Positions 39,580-51,754 are shown, counted from the stretch's first letter. The stretch: 64,000 nucleotides of DNA from Gari tellinella (GCA_922989275.2 OV277856.1:86323038-86387037), one strand, 5' to 3'. The notes: generated by a model from the sequence alone, not told the origin. A program made the numbers and translations.

Positions 39580-40880
39580 GCTGTTCAATGTTTAAATCAC
39601 CATAACTTTATTATTGAAGTGGTAATTGTTAGATAATTTTTAACATTAAAAGTTTAAGGCGGGGTTGAAAGATTTTCCCATCACATAAACCAATTATTTA
39701 TTTTTTAACACCATGAATTTTTAATGATCACATCTGATTAAAATGTTATGGTTTTGCAAGACTAGTATATATTCTAACAATTGTGAAATACTATATTTTC
39801 ATTAATAACATTATCCACCTATAGCAGATATACACTGCTACCCATGACCACTAGAATACAAGACTGTTTTCAGTGTATAAGGCTGTAGGAGCTTTCTGAT
39901 TTACTTTCATCCAATCTAAACTGTCACCTAATTCTCAAAGTATCATTGAAAAAAGGAGTCTTAAAGCTCTCATTTATATGGAAAAATAGAAGTGCACTTT
40001 GTGTTTCTTTGAGAATCGGTTCATGAAATACCTTAATCTTCAACCCAAATTTCAGAGAAACAGAAGAAATAAATATTGGCTATTGGACAGTGTGTAGGTG
40101 TATTAGTTTATTCCAGAAAGTACAGACTAGGAAGAGAAAATCAACAGTTTACACAGGTGTAAAACATTGATTCCTGGTACAGGCATTAAACAATACACCT
40201 GGGAACTGTACCTGAAAATTAGTAGGTGAAATACCTGAACATCAATTAAACTAAATAGTTGATACAAGTAGTCATCATATAGCTCAGCTTATTTGGTGCA
40301 TGTGGTTAATTCATGATTTTTCTTTTAATTTTGTTTCATTTTATGAGAAAATTTATGAGTATTTTGTTTGTAGAAAGTGTTATAAGTATAGAAAGAAACA
40401 TTCTTGTATAATATATTTTTGTTTATTTGTTGAATCACGGAAAAGAAGTTTTTGGTGTTTGGCTGCTTAAAGTAAGACGAAAGTACACTTCTTTTATATG
40501 ATTATTCCTGTTGTTATACAGCATAACCTAAAATAGTCTCAGATTTGTTTACTGAGCAGGTGTTCATTTTTGGGACTTGATCATTCTAAATAATATTGAG
40601 GCGGGTCAATGCACCTGATGTTTGTGTAGAAAGATAAACAGTTTACCCTGTTCATGCAGATATAATCAAAGGTACCTGAAGCAGATACATAATTATCTGA
40701 TCCAATGATTGTGATTATCTGATCCACTGATCACCAAGAAGTAAACATTTCCTGTCCATGCATAAACCTTTGCATAAAACAAGCCTAACCTAAGGACAAT
40801 TAGAAAACAAATATCACAAACCAATCTAATGAGCATTAATTATGATCTTCATCAAAATTGTATCACCTTCAGATTGAGAT
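39580..40880. other. Upstream region, no feature seen
   Basis: AT-rich. A remnant half hairpin (AGGAGCTTTCTGATTTACTT) lies near 39887. No exon recognised. Confidence 0.35.
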
Positions 40881-40887
40881 TCTACAT

Positions 40888-41138
40888 TTAACCCTTCACT
40901 CCATAGAAGCACCTTTTAGCACATTTAATTTATTCCTCCACTCAAGAAAATAGTTCCAATTTATACATACATGAAAATGTATTATAAGAAAAAATTCTAT
41001 ATTCTAGCAGATGGTAGCTTAAAGCAGGCTGAAAGTAGAGCAGAATGTGCCTCAAGGCGCATTCTGCTTTACTTTCAACCTGCTTTAAGTGGTCCCCTAT
41101 ATTCAATACTAGAAACAGGCTATGGAGTAAAGGGTTAA
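40888..41138 (+). mobile_element. M1 MITE, full length
   Basis: TTAACCCTTCACTCCATAGA and CTATGGAGTAAAGGGTTAA are the ends. The hairpin is intact with two mismatches. Confidence 0.92.
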
Positions 41139-41219
41139 AGTGATTCCAAGAATTTCAACATGTGACATCTTTGAAGCAGACATGTTTTTTGTTATTTAGG
41201 ACATAAACAAAAATATAAA

Positions 41220-41370
41220 TGTACAGTCACACCTGTTGACCATCCATTCAAATTATATACAGGCAGGTTTTTTTTTTTAAAGAAAGGTAGTAGCCTAATG
41301 CAGGACAAAATGCAATACAGAAAGCTCCTATAGGAGCTTTCTGCATTACATTTTATCCTGCATTAAGCAA
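41220..41370. mobile_element. M4 MITE, left end and hairpin
   Basis: TACAGTCACACCTGTTGACC begins it. Hairpin 41293-41367: AATGCAGGACAAAATGCAAT and ATTACATTTTATCCTGCATT, tip AGCTCCTATAGGAGCT. The right end is not clear. Confidence 0.7.
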
Positions 41371-41880
41371 CCACCTGCTGATACAGATATGACAGCTTGT
41401 TAATTGCAGTGTGAGTGAACTCTAGTTGGACTTTGGTTACTGTAGATATAAACCAAGTATGCATGATTTATGAGGCAACTGGCCCAATTCTTTATGGGAT
41501 AAAAAAACAAGAAAGGTGGGAGGGGGGCAAACATAAAGATAAGCAATTGCTGTAAACCAAAATATCAAGGTCAGTCATTTACAGGTCCTCACCAAAACAG
41601 AGGAAACACGTGCAATAGACACAAATAGTTAATTCCGTTTGGGCTGAGCAATCACTAAAGATCCTTTTGCAATCTTTAACTATAAGTCATAGCTTAATGC
41701 TGGACAAAAATAATGCAGAAAGCTCCTACTGAATTTCCTCTTTAGAGTGGTTGTTTCACACAGATTTTATGGAAATAAAGCAAACTTGTTTCGGATTAAA
41801 TGGACAATTGGGAAATTTAAGTCAATTTTGTCATGAAAGCCTTTAATTCAGAAGGGGGCGAAGGAAATTCAGACTGTTTT

Positions 41881-41970
41881 CTTCAGATCTGTGACAATCA
41901 CAGACTACTATAAAGGACCATAAGGAATATCTTCAGATCTGTGACAATCACAGACTTCTATAAGGGAATA
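41881..41970 (+). repeat. 50-base direct duplication
   Basis: CTTCAGATCTGTGACAATCA starts at 41881 and again at 41931. Each copy is followed by CAGACT and CTATAA. Confidence 0.85.
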
Positions 41971-42319
41971 AAAAATAGAGATCGTTTTTCTAGGAACACA
42001 GACTATTCTCTTGGTACTAAACCTGATACAAAGAACTAAAATAATTTGATTTCTAGCCTCTGATGATGGAAAAGAAGTTCTGAAAGCAGTAATCAATCTC
42101 ATAGGGATTTCTTTTTATTCTACCTAAACATGGCAGTTTTTAATGCATCCTTTTTCAATAACTTGAAATTGATTCAAAATAATCTTAGACAATTTCCTTA
42201 AATGACAGACTGAGCTAAAATTAACCTATAATATTAAGGAAATTAAAGATATCAAAACCCCAGCTAGGACAACTATAACAAGTAAAAATTAAAATCTGTC
42301 ACAAACAGATCAAACTTAA

Positions 42320-42540
42320 AATAACCCTTTAAAAGCTGAATTTTCAAATGGACTTATCCATTTTCTGAAAAAAGACCAGTTTACATTGAGGCTTTAGAAA
42401 TCTGTCCACAAAATATTTAAAAGAATGAAAAACCGTGTAGACACAGATCAGAATGTCTTCTTCAGAAGCCCTTTAAACTGGGTCTACACTGATTGCAAAG
42501 GATGCAGTTATTTAGTTCCATGGAGTACTACAATGGTTAA
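42320..42540 (+). mobile_element. M2 MITE, diverged
   Basis: ATAACCCTTTAAAAGCTGAA, CCGTGTAGACACAGATCAGA, CTGGGTCTACACTGATTGCA and TACTACAATGGTTAA. Confidence 0.65.
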
Positions 42541-42885
42541 TTTTGAGATTTGAATAATTATTTAAACCCCACATTTTATCAAATCCTTCAATACCAATTG
42601 TTAGTACAGAGGTTAAAGAATAATCCAAAATAAAGAACACAGAGCAACTAGTGAACCGGGTGTAGCCAATAAAGAAGAAAATCAGTGTGTGGAAACAACA
42701 ATAATGAAATGAAAACATTACGCCTCTCTCTGTGGGCAATACGATGATAATACCCATCACAACACACATTGTCCACAACAATCCCAAATTCTGTGATCTC
42801 TCTTACAAGGGACCGCTTTAACCAAGAATACAGTAACCTGTACTTGAGAGGAAGCATCACAATATCTAAATTTATACGAGTGACA

Positions 42886-43025
42886 GCTTAATGCAGGACA
42901 ACAGTAATGCAGAAAGCTCCCTTAGGAGCTTTCTGCATTACCTTTGTTCTGCATTAAGCAACCACCTGCCTTTAGAAATATTTATACTTCTTTTTTAATT
43001 GTCAATAAATACAGATTTGACTGTA
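42886..43025. mobile_element. M4 MITE, hairpin and right end
   Basis: GCTTAATGCAGGACAACAGT faces ACCTTTGTTCTGCATTAAGC, with tip AGCTCCCTTAGGAGCT. The right end ACAGATTTGACTGTA is at 43011-43025. Confidence 0.75.
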
Positions 43026-43660
43026 CTTTGTAAAACAAATCTCTTTTCCAAATACCTTATATTCAAGTCTTAAATCCAAATGCCTTTATATTCCAAGTCT
43101 CAAAACCCTTATTGTCCAGTGAAAGGATAAAGAGACAATGGGGCGGTTGAAGTCAATCCATAATCAATCTGTCACAGCCTTTTTACACCACTATCAAACA
43201 CTGCATCACATCCACCCATTATCAATGAATATTTCAAACTGGGTAGCAATAAGGGTGTCAGTGATTAAAATTTCAAGTAATATCCACCAAATTTCCCATG
43301 GCCCGGGGATTTTTCTTCACTATTATCATGGGATAAATCCCCTCAGATAAGATCATGACAGTGTTTAAACAATTTGATACTCTTTATAGCAGAGACCTGT
43401 GATGGTTGACATAGGAGTCATTGAAATAGCATTAGACCTGCCTGTCTAACCTAGCAACTTCACTATGGAATAGAGCATGATAAATGTAACAGAAACGTTT
43501 GAAGATGGGTAGATTTAATACACATAATATTCCCTCGTTGTACTAAGCTATAGGTATATTTTTGTTGCTATATTATGCAGGCTCAGGACTAAACCAAATA
43601 CTGTCAAAACTTGTACTAAGTTACCAAAAAGAAAGAAGCATGGTAACATCGGAAAAGACA
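43025..43660. other. Upstream region, no feature seen
   Basis: A 70-codon plus-strand frame at 43138-43347 has no splice context. CATGGCCCGGGGATTTTTC near 43298 is locally GC-rich, without further support. Confidence 0.35.
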
Positions 43661-43665
43661 TGACT

Positions 43666-43813
43666 GCTTAATGCAGGACAAAAAGTAATGCAGAAAGCTC
43701 CTTCAGGAGCTTTCTGCATTAATTTTATCCTGCATTAAGCAAGCACCTGTTCTAAAGATTGTACACCAATATCATATTATTTTAATTGGTATTTTACGTG
43801 AAGATTGACTGTA
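43666..43813. mobile_element. M4 MITE, hairpin and right end
   Basis: GCTTAATGCAGGACAAAAAG and AATTTTATCCTGCATTAAGC are the arms, with tip AGCTCCTTCAGGAGCT. AAGATTGACTGTA ends it. Confidence 0.75.
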
Positions 43814-44063
43814 TAATTACTGATGTTCTAGATGGAGTATGATAATGCTGTCACCAAGTCACAGATGACTTGGCATAATGATGAGTCTCCTTACACAACC
43901 ATGCACAAGATCCGAGAGATCACGGCTTACCCAGTAACCTATATACTGTATAGTTAAATCCTACTATTATGGCCAATCAATGGAAATTAAGCTTGTTTTT
44001 CAGTGTAAACTATCATTGTCACCATTCAGAAGAATGTTCACCCTTTTGTGATTATGGTGTGGC

Positions 44064-44139
44064 TGCTTAAAGCAAGACGAAAGAAAAGCAGAAAGCTTTT
44101 AAAGGAGCTTTCTGCTTTCCATTTATCCTGCTTTAAAGC
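44064..44139. repeat. M4-type hairpin
   Basis: GCTTAAAGCAAGACGAAAGA and CCATTTATCCTGCTTTAAAG. The tip is AGCTTTTAAAGGAGCT. Confidence 0.7.
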
Positions 44140-44529
44140 TATGTTTTAGTCTTGATGGCATCAATGCCTCTTCTTTTCAATGATCTTACAAATGTATGTG
44201 TAATTGCAAAGTTTAATGTTACAATAGTGTATTATATCAGACACAAATTAAAGGGTTAAAGCTACCGTATATAAGAAGTCACTAAATTGGTAAGCAAAGA
44301 AAAGAAATTCAATGAGATATTCCTAAAATAACACTTCTAATACTAAGCTTGCTAAATCTTCACCATCTGCCTAATTACATTGAAGATAAATTTCCCAAAA
44401 TAACATCAAAATTACTAACTTTAGTCTTATTTACAATCTGAAAAATCCACTTAAAGACAAAACTAAAAAAACATTCTTTGTCAGTTCCAGCTTTATCTGA
44501 GAGTATGTGACTAACCTTTCTTTCTTACA

Positions 44530-44773
44530 CATTCAACCCTAGCAACGAGTATACTCGTCATTTACAAACAGTAAACCTGTGATTATTACACTGGTCCTGT
44601 GCAAACAGTGTAGACCCTGATCAGAGGGCTCCTTAAGGAGCCCTCTGATCAGGGTTTACACTGTTTGTCATTTTGAAATATATTGTTAAAATCAACCATA
44701 GATAGTCAAAATGGACTAGACTTATTTTGAAATTGGAGTTGTCTATTTAAAGTTTCAGGGATGAATGAGTTAA
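44530..44773 (-). mobile_element. M2 MITE, full length
   Basis: From ATTCAACCCTAGCAACGAGT to AGGGATGAATGAGTTAA. The tip GAGGGCTCCTTAAGGAGCCC is perfect. Confidence 0.88.
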
Positions 44774-45258
44774 GTCTAACTTGTCTTTCAGGGATCACAT
44801 GGAGTCACAACAATAAGAAAGTAGTTGTTGTTTTTGTATTTTCCTGCTACCCATACGGTTGTGTAACTGAATAATTCATATCGATCTCACCTGAGATAAT
44901 TACACCTGTGGCACAATTCATCCTGTGAGGCTGGTGGATAATTAAATACAAACAATCAGGGGCGAAATAAATGGTCCTATTCAGGTATCAACACTGATGA
45001 CTCAAATAATCAGACAGCCGCTAAAACAGATCATTAACAGGAATTGAATATGACAGGAGTTGAAAAACAAATCATATTTCATCAATAGATTTGAAAACCA
45101 TAAATTACCGGGTATGACAATACATATAATATTATGTTAAAAATACCAGTAAATTATATATCCACAGACTCTTGAGAAAACATTGTAATACAGACAATCT
45201 TATAATAAATGACCAATCAAAGGAAAATCTGTAGGCAGTCTTTAATACAGGAGCTTAC

Positions 45259-45326
45259 TTAATGCATGATAAAAATAATGCATAAAGCTCCTTTAGGAGC
45301 TTTATGCATCATTCTTATCAGGCATA
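45259..45326. repeat. M4-type hairpin
   Basis: TTAATGCATGATAAAAATAA and its partner around AAAGCTCCTTTAGGAGCTTT. Confidence 0.7.
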
Positions 45327-46132
45327 AAACAATCTCCAGTTTTTAAGACATCCAAAAAATTTAACAAAACATCACCTAACAAAGTTTGACTAACTCAAAC
45401 TGCTGACATTTTTTTAAACAATAACAACAATAAAATCCTTCATGATTTTACATGGATACATGAGAATCATAAATTGAGCATTAACAGATTTACCGGTACT
45501 TGTTTATTTGTAACATCTCTGGGACAATTACAGCTCATAAAATAGTTCCATAAACAGGAGAGCTAAAAGAAGCAAACTCCTAGTCTAAATCCAGAACAAA
45601 TGCAATAAATTCTAGACAGGTTTATACCAGACAATAAAGGCTTTCTGAGACGCTTGCAGGAACTTATCCACAGGAGCCACACATTTTGTATAGATTGAGT
45701 GTAAGAAGTCAGTATGGTTTTCTGCACGCTTGTAAGCACTTGAAAAGCAACAATCAATATACTATATTGATGTAAATGTCCCTAGACCCTAAATACCACA
45801 CAGAAAAATCTGCTTAGCCAACACCTACATGACATGTTGATGTACAGAAAAATCTTTTCTCAAAATATTTCCTTATTATATAGACCAGAGCCAATTGACG
45901 CAGGAGAATGAAAATTTAATGTAAGATTTTGAAAATAATCCATCTGTATACAATAAAATCCTAATTGTTTACTGGTTTTATAGTAGGTGACTGCTGTAAG
46001 AAAGATTAAAGTAATTTAGCAGAAAGCTCCTGATTTACTTTTATCTTGCTTTTTAGCTACCAAATGAAATAAACATTATCAAAGAATCTTCTCTTAAAAT
46101 ATCTTGATACTGGATCTTTACTCACATCAATA

Positions 46133-46352
46133 TTAACTCTTTGTATGCTATAGCTGCAGACACATGTGCCACAGTGATTACCTTTGCAAACAGTTTGGAT
46201 CCAGATGATACGCCATGTTATGCGACGTCTCATCAGGATCCAAACTGTATGACATTCTGACCCTATTTTGAAAAGAAATTATGAAATTTTATTTTTAGAA
46301 CAGTAGCAGACGACAATTGTTGCAGAAGACAAAACTACCCAGCATGCAAAGA
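46133..46352 (-). mobile_element. M3 MITE, full length
   Basis: TTAACTCTTTGTATGCTATA, arms AAACAGTTTGGATCCAGATG and CATCAGGATCCAAACTGT, and the end CCAGCATGCAAAGAGTT. Confidence 0.85.
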
Positions 46353-46827
46353 GTTCAAAGATAAACATTGCAGACCCTGATTAGAACAGACACACTCAAA
46401 GAAGGTTCAAGTTTGACCAGTTTTGACCTCACTACAGAATGATGTGTGTCATCTAAAGGCAGGCAGGCATTGAACATAAACTCCTGACCCGAGTACGTAT
46501 TTACATGAAATTGACACTTTATGATTGACAGTGTATAGAATCAGTCTCCCCAACTAAAGGTCATCATTTTACTTTGACAACAAACATCAATTCACCATGC
46601 ACTGTATCAACCTCTGGCAAATCATCTCTTACATTCATTCATCATTTCACATTAAATACAAAAAATTATTATCAATAATTTTCTCCGTTTCTCATTTGGG
46701 GTTTTCATTTTATGGAAATGACCTACAATTTGTAATCGTTTTGTTCAAAATGAACTCAAATTTATTGTTATTGAAATAATTATCCCTTTGAGACCTATAA
46801 TTTTATTTTCTCGACAGGCTTTTCATT

Positions 46828-47035
46828 TAACCTTTCCCTTACTGAAAAATTTGTCATTTTAAGAAACACAGTTGTCCTTAAACAAGGTGTCTACGGCAAA
46901 AATGTTGCTTTAATCTGAGTATATACCAGCTTTAGGATCCGGATGAGATGCTGACTGCTGAGTTAATGAGTTGCTCAATATCTCATCTGGATCCAAACAT
47001 TTTGCAAAATTCATCAATATAATTGATCAGCAAGA
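46828..47035 (+). mobile_element. M3 MITE, diverged
   Basis: TTTAACCTTTCCCTTACTG, then TTAGGATCCGGATGAGATGC and CATCTGGATCCAAACATTTT as arms. Confidence 0.55.
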
Positions 47036-47039
47036 GAAA

Positions 47040-47640
47040 GGCAGACAAACAAGAAATGATATCCACCATTCCATACTAGACTACATTCCAGAAATGATGT
47101 TATTTTTGCATGATTTGTTTCCTGTTATCTGGTAAATATGTACCTAACATTGTTATGATAGTGGCACAGGGTGCTATAATGATGTTTTGATGTTAAGTCC
47201 AGGCTGCTGACTGGATTGAGAGCAGTGCAAAAGAGCAGTAGGTTATTAGAACTGGTACAAACACATCAGACCCAAGGCCTAGGTCTACTGAGATAACAAA
47301 TGATGAAGACCTAGATAACTTAGATACGGAAACACTTTAAATAAACTCCGCTTATCTTGCTCTTCAATGATTAAGACATACAGTTACACAGTAAAACCTT
47401 CATATTTCAAAATGCTTAAATTTAATATCAAAGTTAAAATGTGGCAAAGTCAATAATTGTTTTAACTTTGTAATATGAGTATATTTGGCTTAATCAAATT
47501 TGAAAAATTGAAATTAAATTATAGAAAATATGGGTAAAGTCAACTTAAGCGAGTTAAAGCTATCGACGTTTGACTGAACTTTTTTAAGTATAGTATGCTA
47601 AAATGAGATATTAAGAAGTTTATAAAATGTTTAACACCAC
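47040..47640. other. Upstream region, no feature seen
   Basis: AT-rich. CAGTAAAACCTTCATATTTC at 47391 and GTTTGACTGAAC at about 47568 may be the worn ends of an M4-type element of about 180 bases. No exon seen. Confidence 0.35.
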
Positions 47641-47647
47641 TTGGGTT

Positions 47648-47893
47648 AGGGGCCCGTTTCATAAAACTTCGTACAACAAAAACGGTCGTAAGTCAAAACT
47701 TTAAAATACATTTAATTTCTGATTTTTCTATATCTAATCCTGTCTTGTGACGTCTCTTTGGAATCGTCTTTTTAAGACGATTCCAAAGAGATGTCAAAAG
47801 ACAGGATTTGGTGGAGAAACAAATAATAATTGAGAAATTTATAATCTGACTTACAACAACATTTGTCGTACAAAGTTTTATGAAACGGGCCTC
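47648..47893. mobile_element. Foldback MITE, GGGGCCCGTTTCATAAAAC ends
   Basis: GGGGCCCGTTTCATAAAACT and GTTTTATGAAACGGGCCTC are inverted ends. GTCGTAAGTC and GACTTACAAC match inside, and GACGATTCCAAAGAGAT forms the inner stem, so nearly the whole element folds on itself. Confidence 0.85.
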
Positions 47894-48225
47894 TATTCTT
47901 TACATGCAACTGAAACTGTACAGGGGCTTTCTTCTTTACTTCTGTCTTATGTTCAGCTGCCACCTATATAAATTATAATTCTATAATTTTTTTAGCTTTA
48001 TTTTTTGGTAGTATAACTATTCTTATTAAATTACTACATTCTGATGATAAATATTTAGGGACTGTAATAGACTTTTTCATCCAGTGATAATGAAATAAAT
48101 TAAGTGCGTAAAAACGAGTATCTATATGGAGTAACGGGTTAAGCAAGTCAAATGTTATACCTGTGGTAAACTGGCACCTGTACATAACACTGCATGCAAT
48201 CAATCTTGTTTTGATTGACCACCGG

Positions 48226-48355
48226 GTCCAAGGTTATAAAGCTTTTTAATTGAGTCTGAGTGTGTTCTCAAGCATTTGATTCTAGGCTCAAATCTGACCA
48301 ATCAAATGCTTGAGAACAATTTTAGACTCAATTCAAAAGCTTTATAACCTTGGAC
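48226..48355. mobile_element. Foldback element, ~55-base arms
   Basis: GTCCAAGGTTATAAAGCTTT faces AAAGCTTTATAACCTTGGAC. GTTCTCAAGCATTTGATT faces AATCAAATGCTTGAGAAC around a loop of about 16 bases. Confidence 0.85.
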
Positions 48356-48789
48356 TCTGTACACTGGATTCAAACCGAATCAAACTGTTGACAACCACCA
48401 ATACTTACATGTATACACCATAATCACATTGTCAGTTATATCCTCAAAACCACACTTTTTGTTTATCGCTCATGAAACCCACAAACAACTGTGGTGATTT
48501 ATCAAATATCAAAACAGAGCTAATTTCCTGGAACCTGTGAGAGATATATTAATCTCATATCCTGTTGGTGTTTTGAACTCTCTAAGAAGTGTATCTAAGT
48601 TTGAAATCGGCAGGTCCTGCCAGTAAAATGGCAGATAATGGTTCCCTGCCAACTGAGAGCAACAGGTTGGCGTGCATGGCTTATCAGGGAACCTGATACA
48701 GTCTGATAAAAGCCTACTTCCTCTACAATACAGCACTACTTCTATTCATCAACATTCAAAATCTGTCTTGTAAGACTCTTTGACAGGTG

Positions 48790-48875
48790 CAAGCTTAATG
48801 CAGGACAAATGAAATACAAAAAGCTCCTAAAGAAGCTCTCTGCAAATACTTTTGTCCTGCACTATTATAAGAAGC
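48790..48875. repeat. M4-type hairpin, diverged
   Basis: GCTTAATGCAGGACAAATGA faces ACTTTTGTCCTGCACTAT. Confidence 0.6.
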
Positions 48876-49089
48876 AACTTGCCTTCAAAGGTTCTCATTC
48901 TTAATTGTTTGCTCCTCAGGAGAGGTAACATTATTTTTATCTTGTTGGTGTTCGTGGCTCTTTTGCAAAGAAACAAATGTAAAGGTGAGTAGTATGTAAA
49001 CATAAGAGAAATAATAGCCATTCATATTAACAGGTTTCACAAAAGACCAGCTGTTACTAAATTACTAACTAATGTATAGCATTGTATTT

Positions 49090-49445
49090 CTAGTATAAGC
49101 ATACATCCCTGACCTCATAACCTTTGACTTGATTGATCTATTTTGTTAAATCCCTGACCTTGACCTATTAATTTCAGCCTGGTTAAAGCATCTGTCCTTG
49201 ACTTATGACCTGCAAACCATAACCTATTTGAATCCCTGACCTTGACCTGCTGGCCACAACCTGTTTGAATCCTTTACCTTGGCCATTTAACTGTTAGCCA
49301 CAGCCTGATTCATGTTAATTTCCTGACCTTGACCTTTGACCTTCTAGGTTGTCTGGTGGAATAACCCTGCCCTTGACCTACCAATCAGTCTGGTTGAATC
49401 CCTAACCTTGACCTTTGACAAGCTAGCCCTAGTCTGACAAGAACT
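49090..49445. promoter_or_regulatory. Cluster of nuclear-receptor half-sites in a degenerate tandem repeat
   Basis: TGACCT and close variants recur about every 20-60 bases (CCCTGACCTTGACCTATTAA, GACCTTGACCTGCTGGCCAC). TGACCTTTGACCT at 49330-49342 is an exact DR1 (AGGTCAnAGGTCA), and several TGACCTTGA sites fit the extended ERR/SF-1 half-site. Units share TTGAATCCCTGACC, so this may be an expanded repeat rather than an evolved enhancer. It sits in the putative first intron. Confidence 0.45.
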
Positions 49446-49637
49446 CAGAAAACAAACCATGGTGGTGGAAAGAACAGCCAGACTGACAAATGACCACCTA
49501 GGGAAATGAATCAGACATTCTGTAATAACCTGTGTTCTTCAAACTTGTATGATAATAGTCCCGCTACTACTACTGTTCAAGGGAAAGCTTATCCTTTATT
49601 AAGCTATTTTCAATCTGGTTTATGCCATCACCTACAT

Positions 49638-49848
49638 TTAACCCATTTCTCCATAAATACTCCTTAAATTATACAGTCATGAACATGCATCAGAAGAAAT
49701 ATTTTCTATATCCTAGTAGATGCTAGCTGAAAGTAGGATGAAAGTGAAACAGAATATGCATTAAGGCAAAAACTGCTTTACTTTCAACCTGCTTTAAGTG
49801 GTCAACTTGTTTCAATTCTAGACAAAGGCTATGGTGTACAATTGTTAA
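49638..49848 (+). mobile_element. M1 MITE, shortened
   Basis: TTAACCCATTTCTCCATAAA to CTATGGTGTACAATTGTTAA. The AATTTATTCCTCC block is deleted. Confidence 0.8.
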
Positions 49849-50526
49849 AAAAATCTTTTAAGATGAAAGATATATTTATAATTTAGTTATCACACGCATA
49901 AATCAACACTGTTGAGCAACGAAAACAATAACTTAAATGCATACATTGGTTGTGTTGACATGTGGCATTATGATGAAGCAGAGCTGTTGATGGGACAGGC
50001 TTATCTAAATATACAAGCTGCTCTGATAAGGTTGTTTTTGCACTTACTGCCCTAATAACCTTTGATTCCAATCTAAACAAACTGACATCGCTATCCAAAA
50101 TGCATGTGGTGAATGGAATAAATAGTTTATCAATGGTTTACATGCAGGAAATCATTCAATTACTAAAAGTAAACATTTCCTCCGGGGTTCTGTGAACCTG
50201 AAGCGTGGAACCAGCTGTGTTCCAGTTTGAGCAGGTGTACACACCTGGACACGATGAAACTGGTTTCTGACCAGGTGAAATATGAAATATGCTCACATAT
50301 CCTATAGGTATATGTGCAGTGAAGCCCTGATTAATCATGAGAAAATTAATACTATAGTCTTGTTCATGGTGAAAAAGCCTACCTAACAGGAACAATTCAC
50401 TCAACAATGCATCCTTTACCCCATTGCCAGTTTCTATTTTTGAAGACATGAGACAACTTAAGCCGGTTGAATGTAAAGCAGAATGCACCTTAAGGGGCAT
50501 TTTGCTTTTCATTCAGTCTGCTTTAA

Positions 50527-51595
50527 GGTGGTTCGCGGGTCAGCTTATTCTGTGTCAGAATTCTTTGAAACCTTGATTAAATTGAAATATACAATATGGA
50601 GAGTGAAAAATCGTTAAAATAAAAAAAAGTTACAGTGCCGTTTTTTTCTGACAGGACCTTTTGTCAGAAAAAGTTCCTTATTTAATAAACAGGAATATTT
50701 TCTTTATAAAATGATATAACTCAATAATTTCTGTACATTCAAGTAAACTGTACAGAGACTATGAGATATTGTGCAAACAAAAAATATTTCATGACATTTT
50801 TTCTGGAAATATCAATATTTTAAAAAAGTCAAATTTGGAAAAAGTCACTAAATCTCAAATTACAAAAAATCTAGTTGTTTAACATACACTAATTTTACTC
50901 TTATTAGATAGATATTACTTATTTCTACTAGTCGCAAAGTTTTTTGAAAATCTACAGTGGAATTTACATTTTATACATGATTTCCAGAAATTCTGACAAA
51001 ATGTTAACACAAAACGAGTAATCTCCCTTGAGTTCAACTTTAAAATGCCGTCAGCTCTAAATAATACCATAAGTCAAACCTGTTATAAGGGACCATTAAA
51101 TACGGTAGCCTGTAGATCTTTGAAGACAGGTGACTGCTTCATACAGAACAAAAGTAATGCATAAAAGCTCCTTTAGGATCTATCTTTTAGTATTACTTTT
51201 GTCCTGTGTTAAGCTGCCATCTGTCATGTAGGCTATAAATCCTCACAAAGTTTAGTTGTCACTTGACTATACTTGCATGTGATATTATTCATTATTACGT
51301 GACTAAACATAGCCTGTCCTTTGATCACTGCGTTATGGACTAACTAGTCAATAAAATCGGACAATTTATTTCAAAAAAAAGTTTTGAAGCGAGTGGGAAT
51401 CGAACCTTGAACCTTTGGATTGCTAGTCAACCACCGTAACCAACTGCGCTAACAAAGAAGACACTGAATATCATCCAACTTTTCTTTATCTAAATTTTCT
51501 ACTATAAGCACGTGCCGAAAAGATCAGGTGAAAGTCATCAGCATTTCCGGAACTCGAGATGCGGGCCGCCCGCTGTCGAACCACCTTAAGCTACC
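50527..51595. mobile_element. 1.07 kb TTAA-inserting element, GGTGGTTCG ends
   Basis: GGTGGTTCGCGGG and CCCGCTGTCGAACCACC are the ends. TTAA lies on both sides (50523-50526, 51596-51599), although the target M1 has it once. There is no transposase frame. It carries a tRNA-like segment near the right end. Confidence 0.85.
51386..51459 (-). pseudogene. tRNA-like segment with pol III box A and box B
   Basis: On the minus strand, TAGCGCAGTTGG (51440-51451) fits box A and GGTTCGATTCC (51396-51406) fits box B. The spacing is as in a tRNA. CTAGCAA would be an anticodon loop reading AGC. The stems pair poorly, so this is a tRNA-derived relic or SINE head rather than a working tRNA gene. Confidence 0.5.
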
Positions 51596-51754
51596 ATCTG
51601 CTACGATATAGAAAATATATATTATGTTGCATATTCATGACTGTATAAAGTGGAACAAATTTCTTCAGTAGAGGAATAAATTGAATGCCTAATATTTATG
51701 GAGTATATTGGGTTAAGCAGTCATTGGCTTCTAACACCGGGATGATTTCTCTTT

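Larger units (their letters stand above)
50413..51716 (-). mobile_element. M1 MITE split by the GGTGGTTCG element
   Basis: The left part runs from CTTTACCCCATTGCCAGT to CAGTCTGCTTTAA. The right part runs from TTAAGCTACCATCTGC to TATTGGGTTAA. Joined, they match M1 without gap or overlap apart from one TTAA. Confidence 0.85.

Noticed and set aside
42512..42860. Overlapping 70- and 91-codon minus-strand frames with hydrophobic stretches
   Set aside because: The two frames overlap each other and an M2 element. The hydrophobicity is what T-rich codons give by chance.
48599..48690. Plus-strand frame MADNGSLPTESNRLACMAYQ near 48628
   Set aside because: It is short, ends quickly in a stop, and has no convincing splice sites, although GC is locally raised.
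50156..50512. 118-codon minus-strand frame
   Set aside because: It ends in an M1 hairpin, and the rest shows no motif or splice context.
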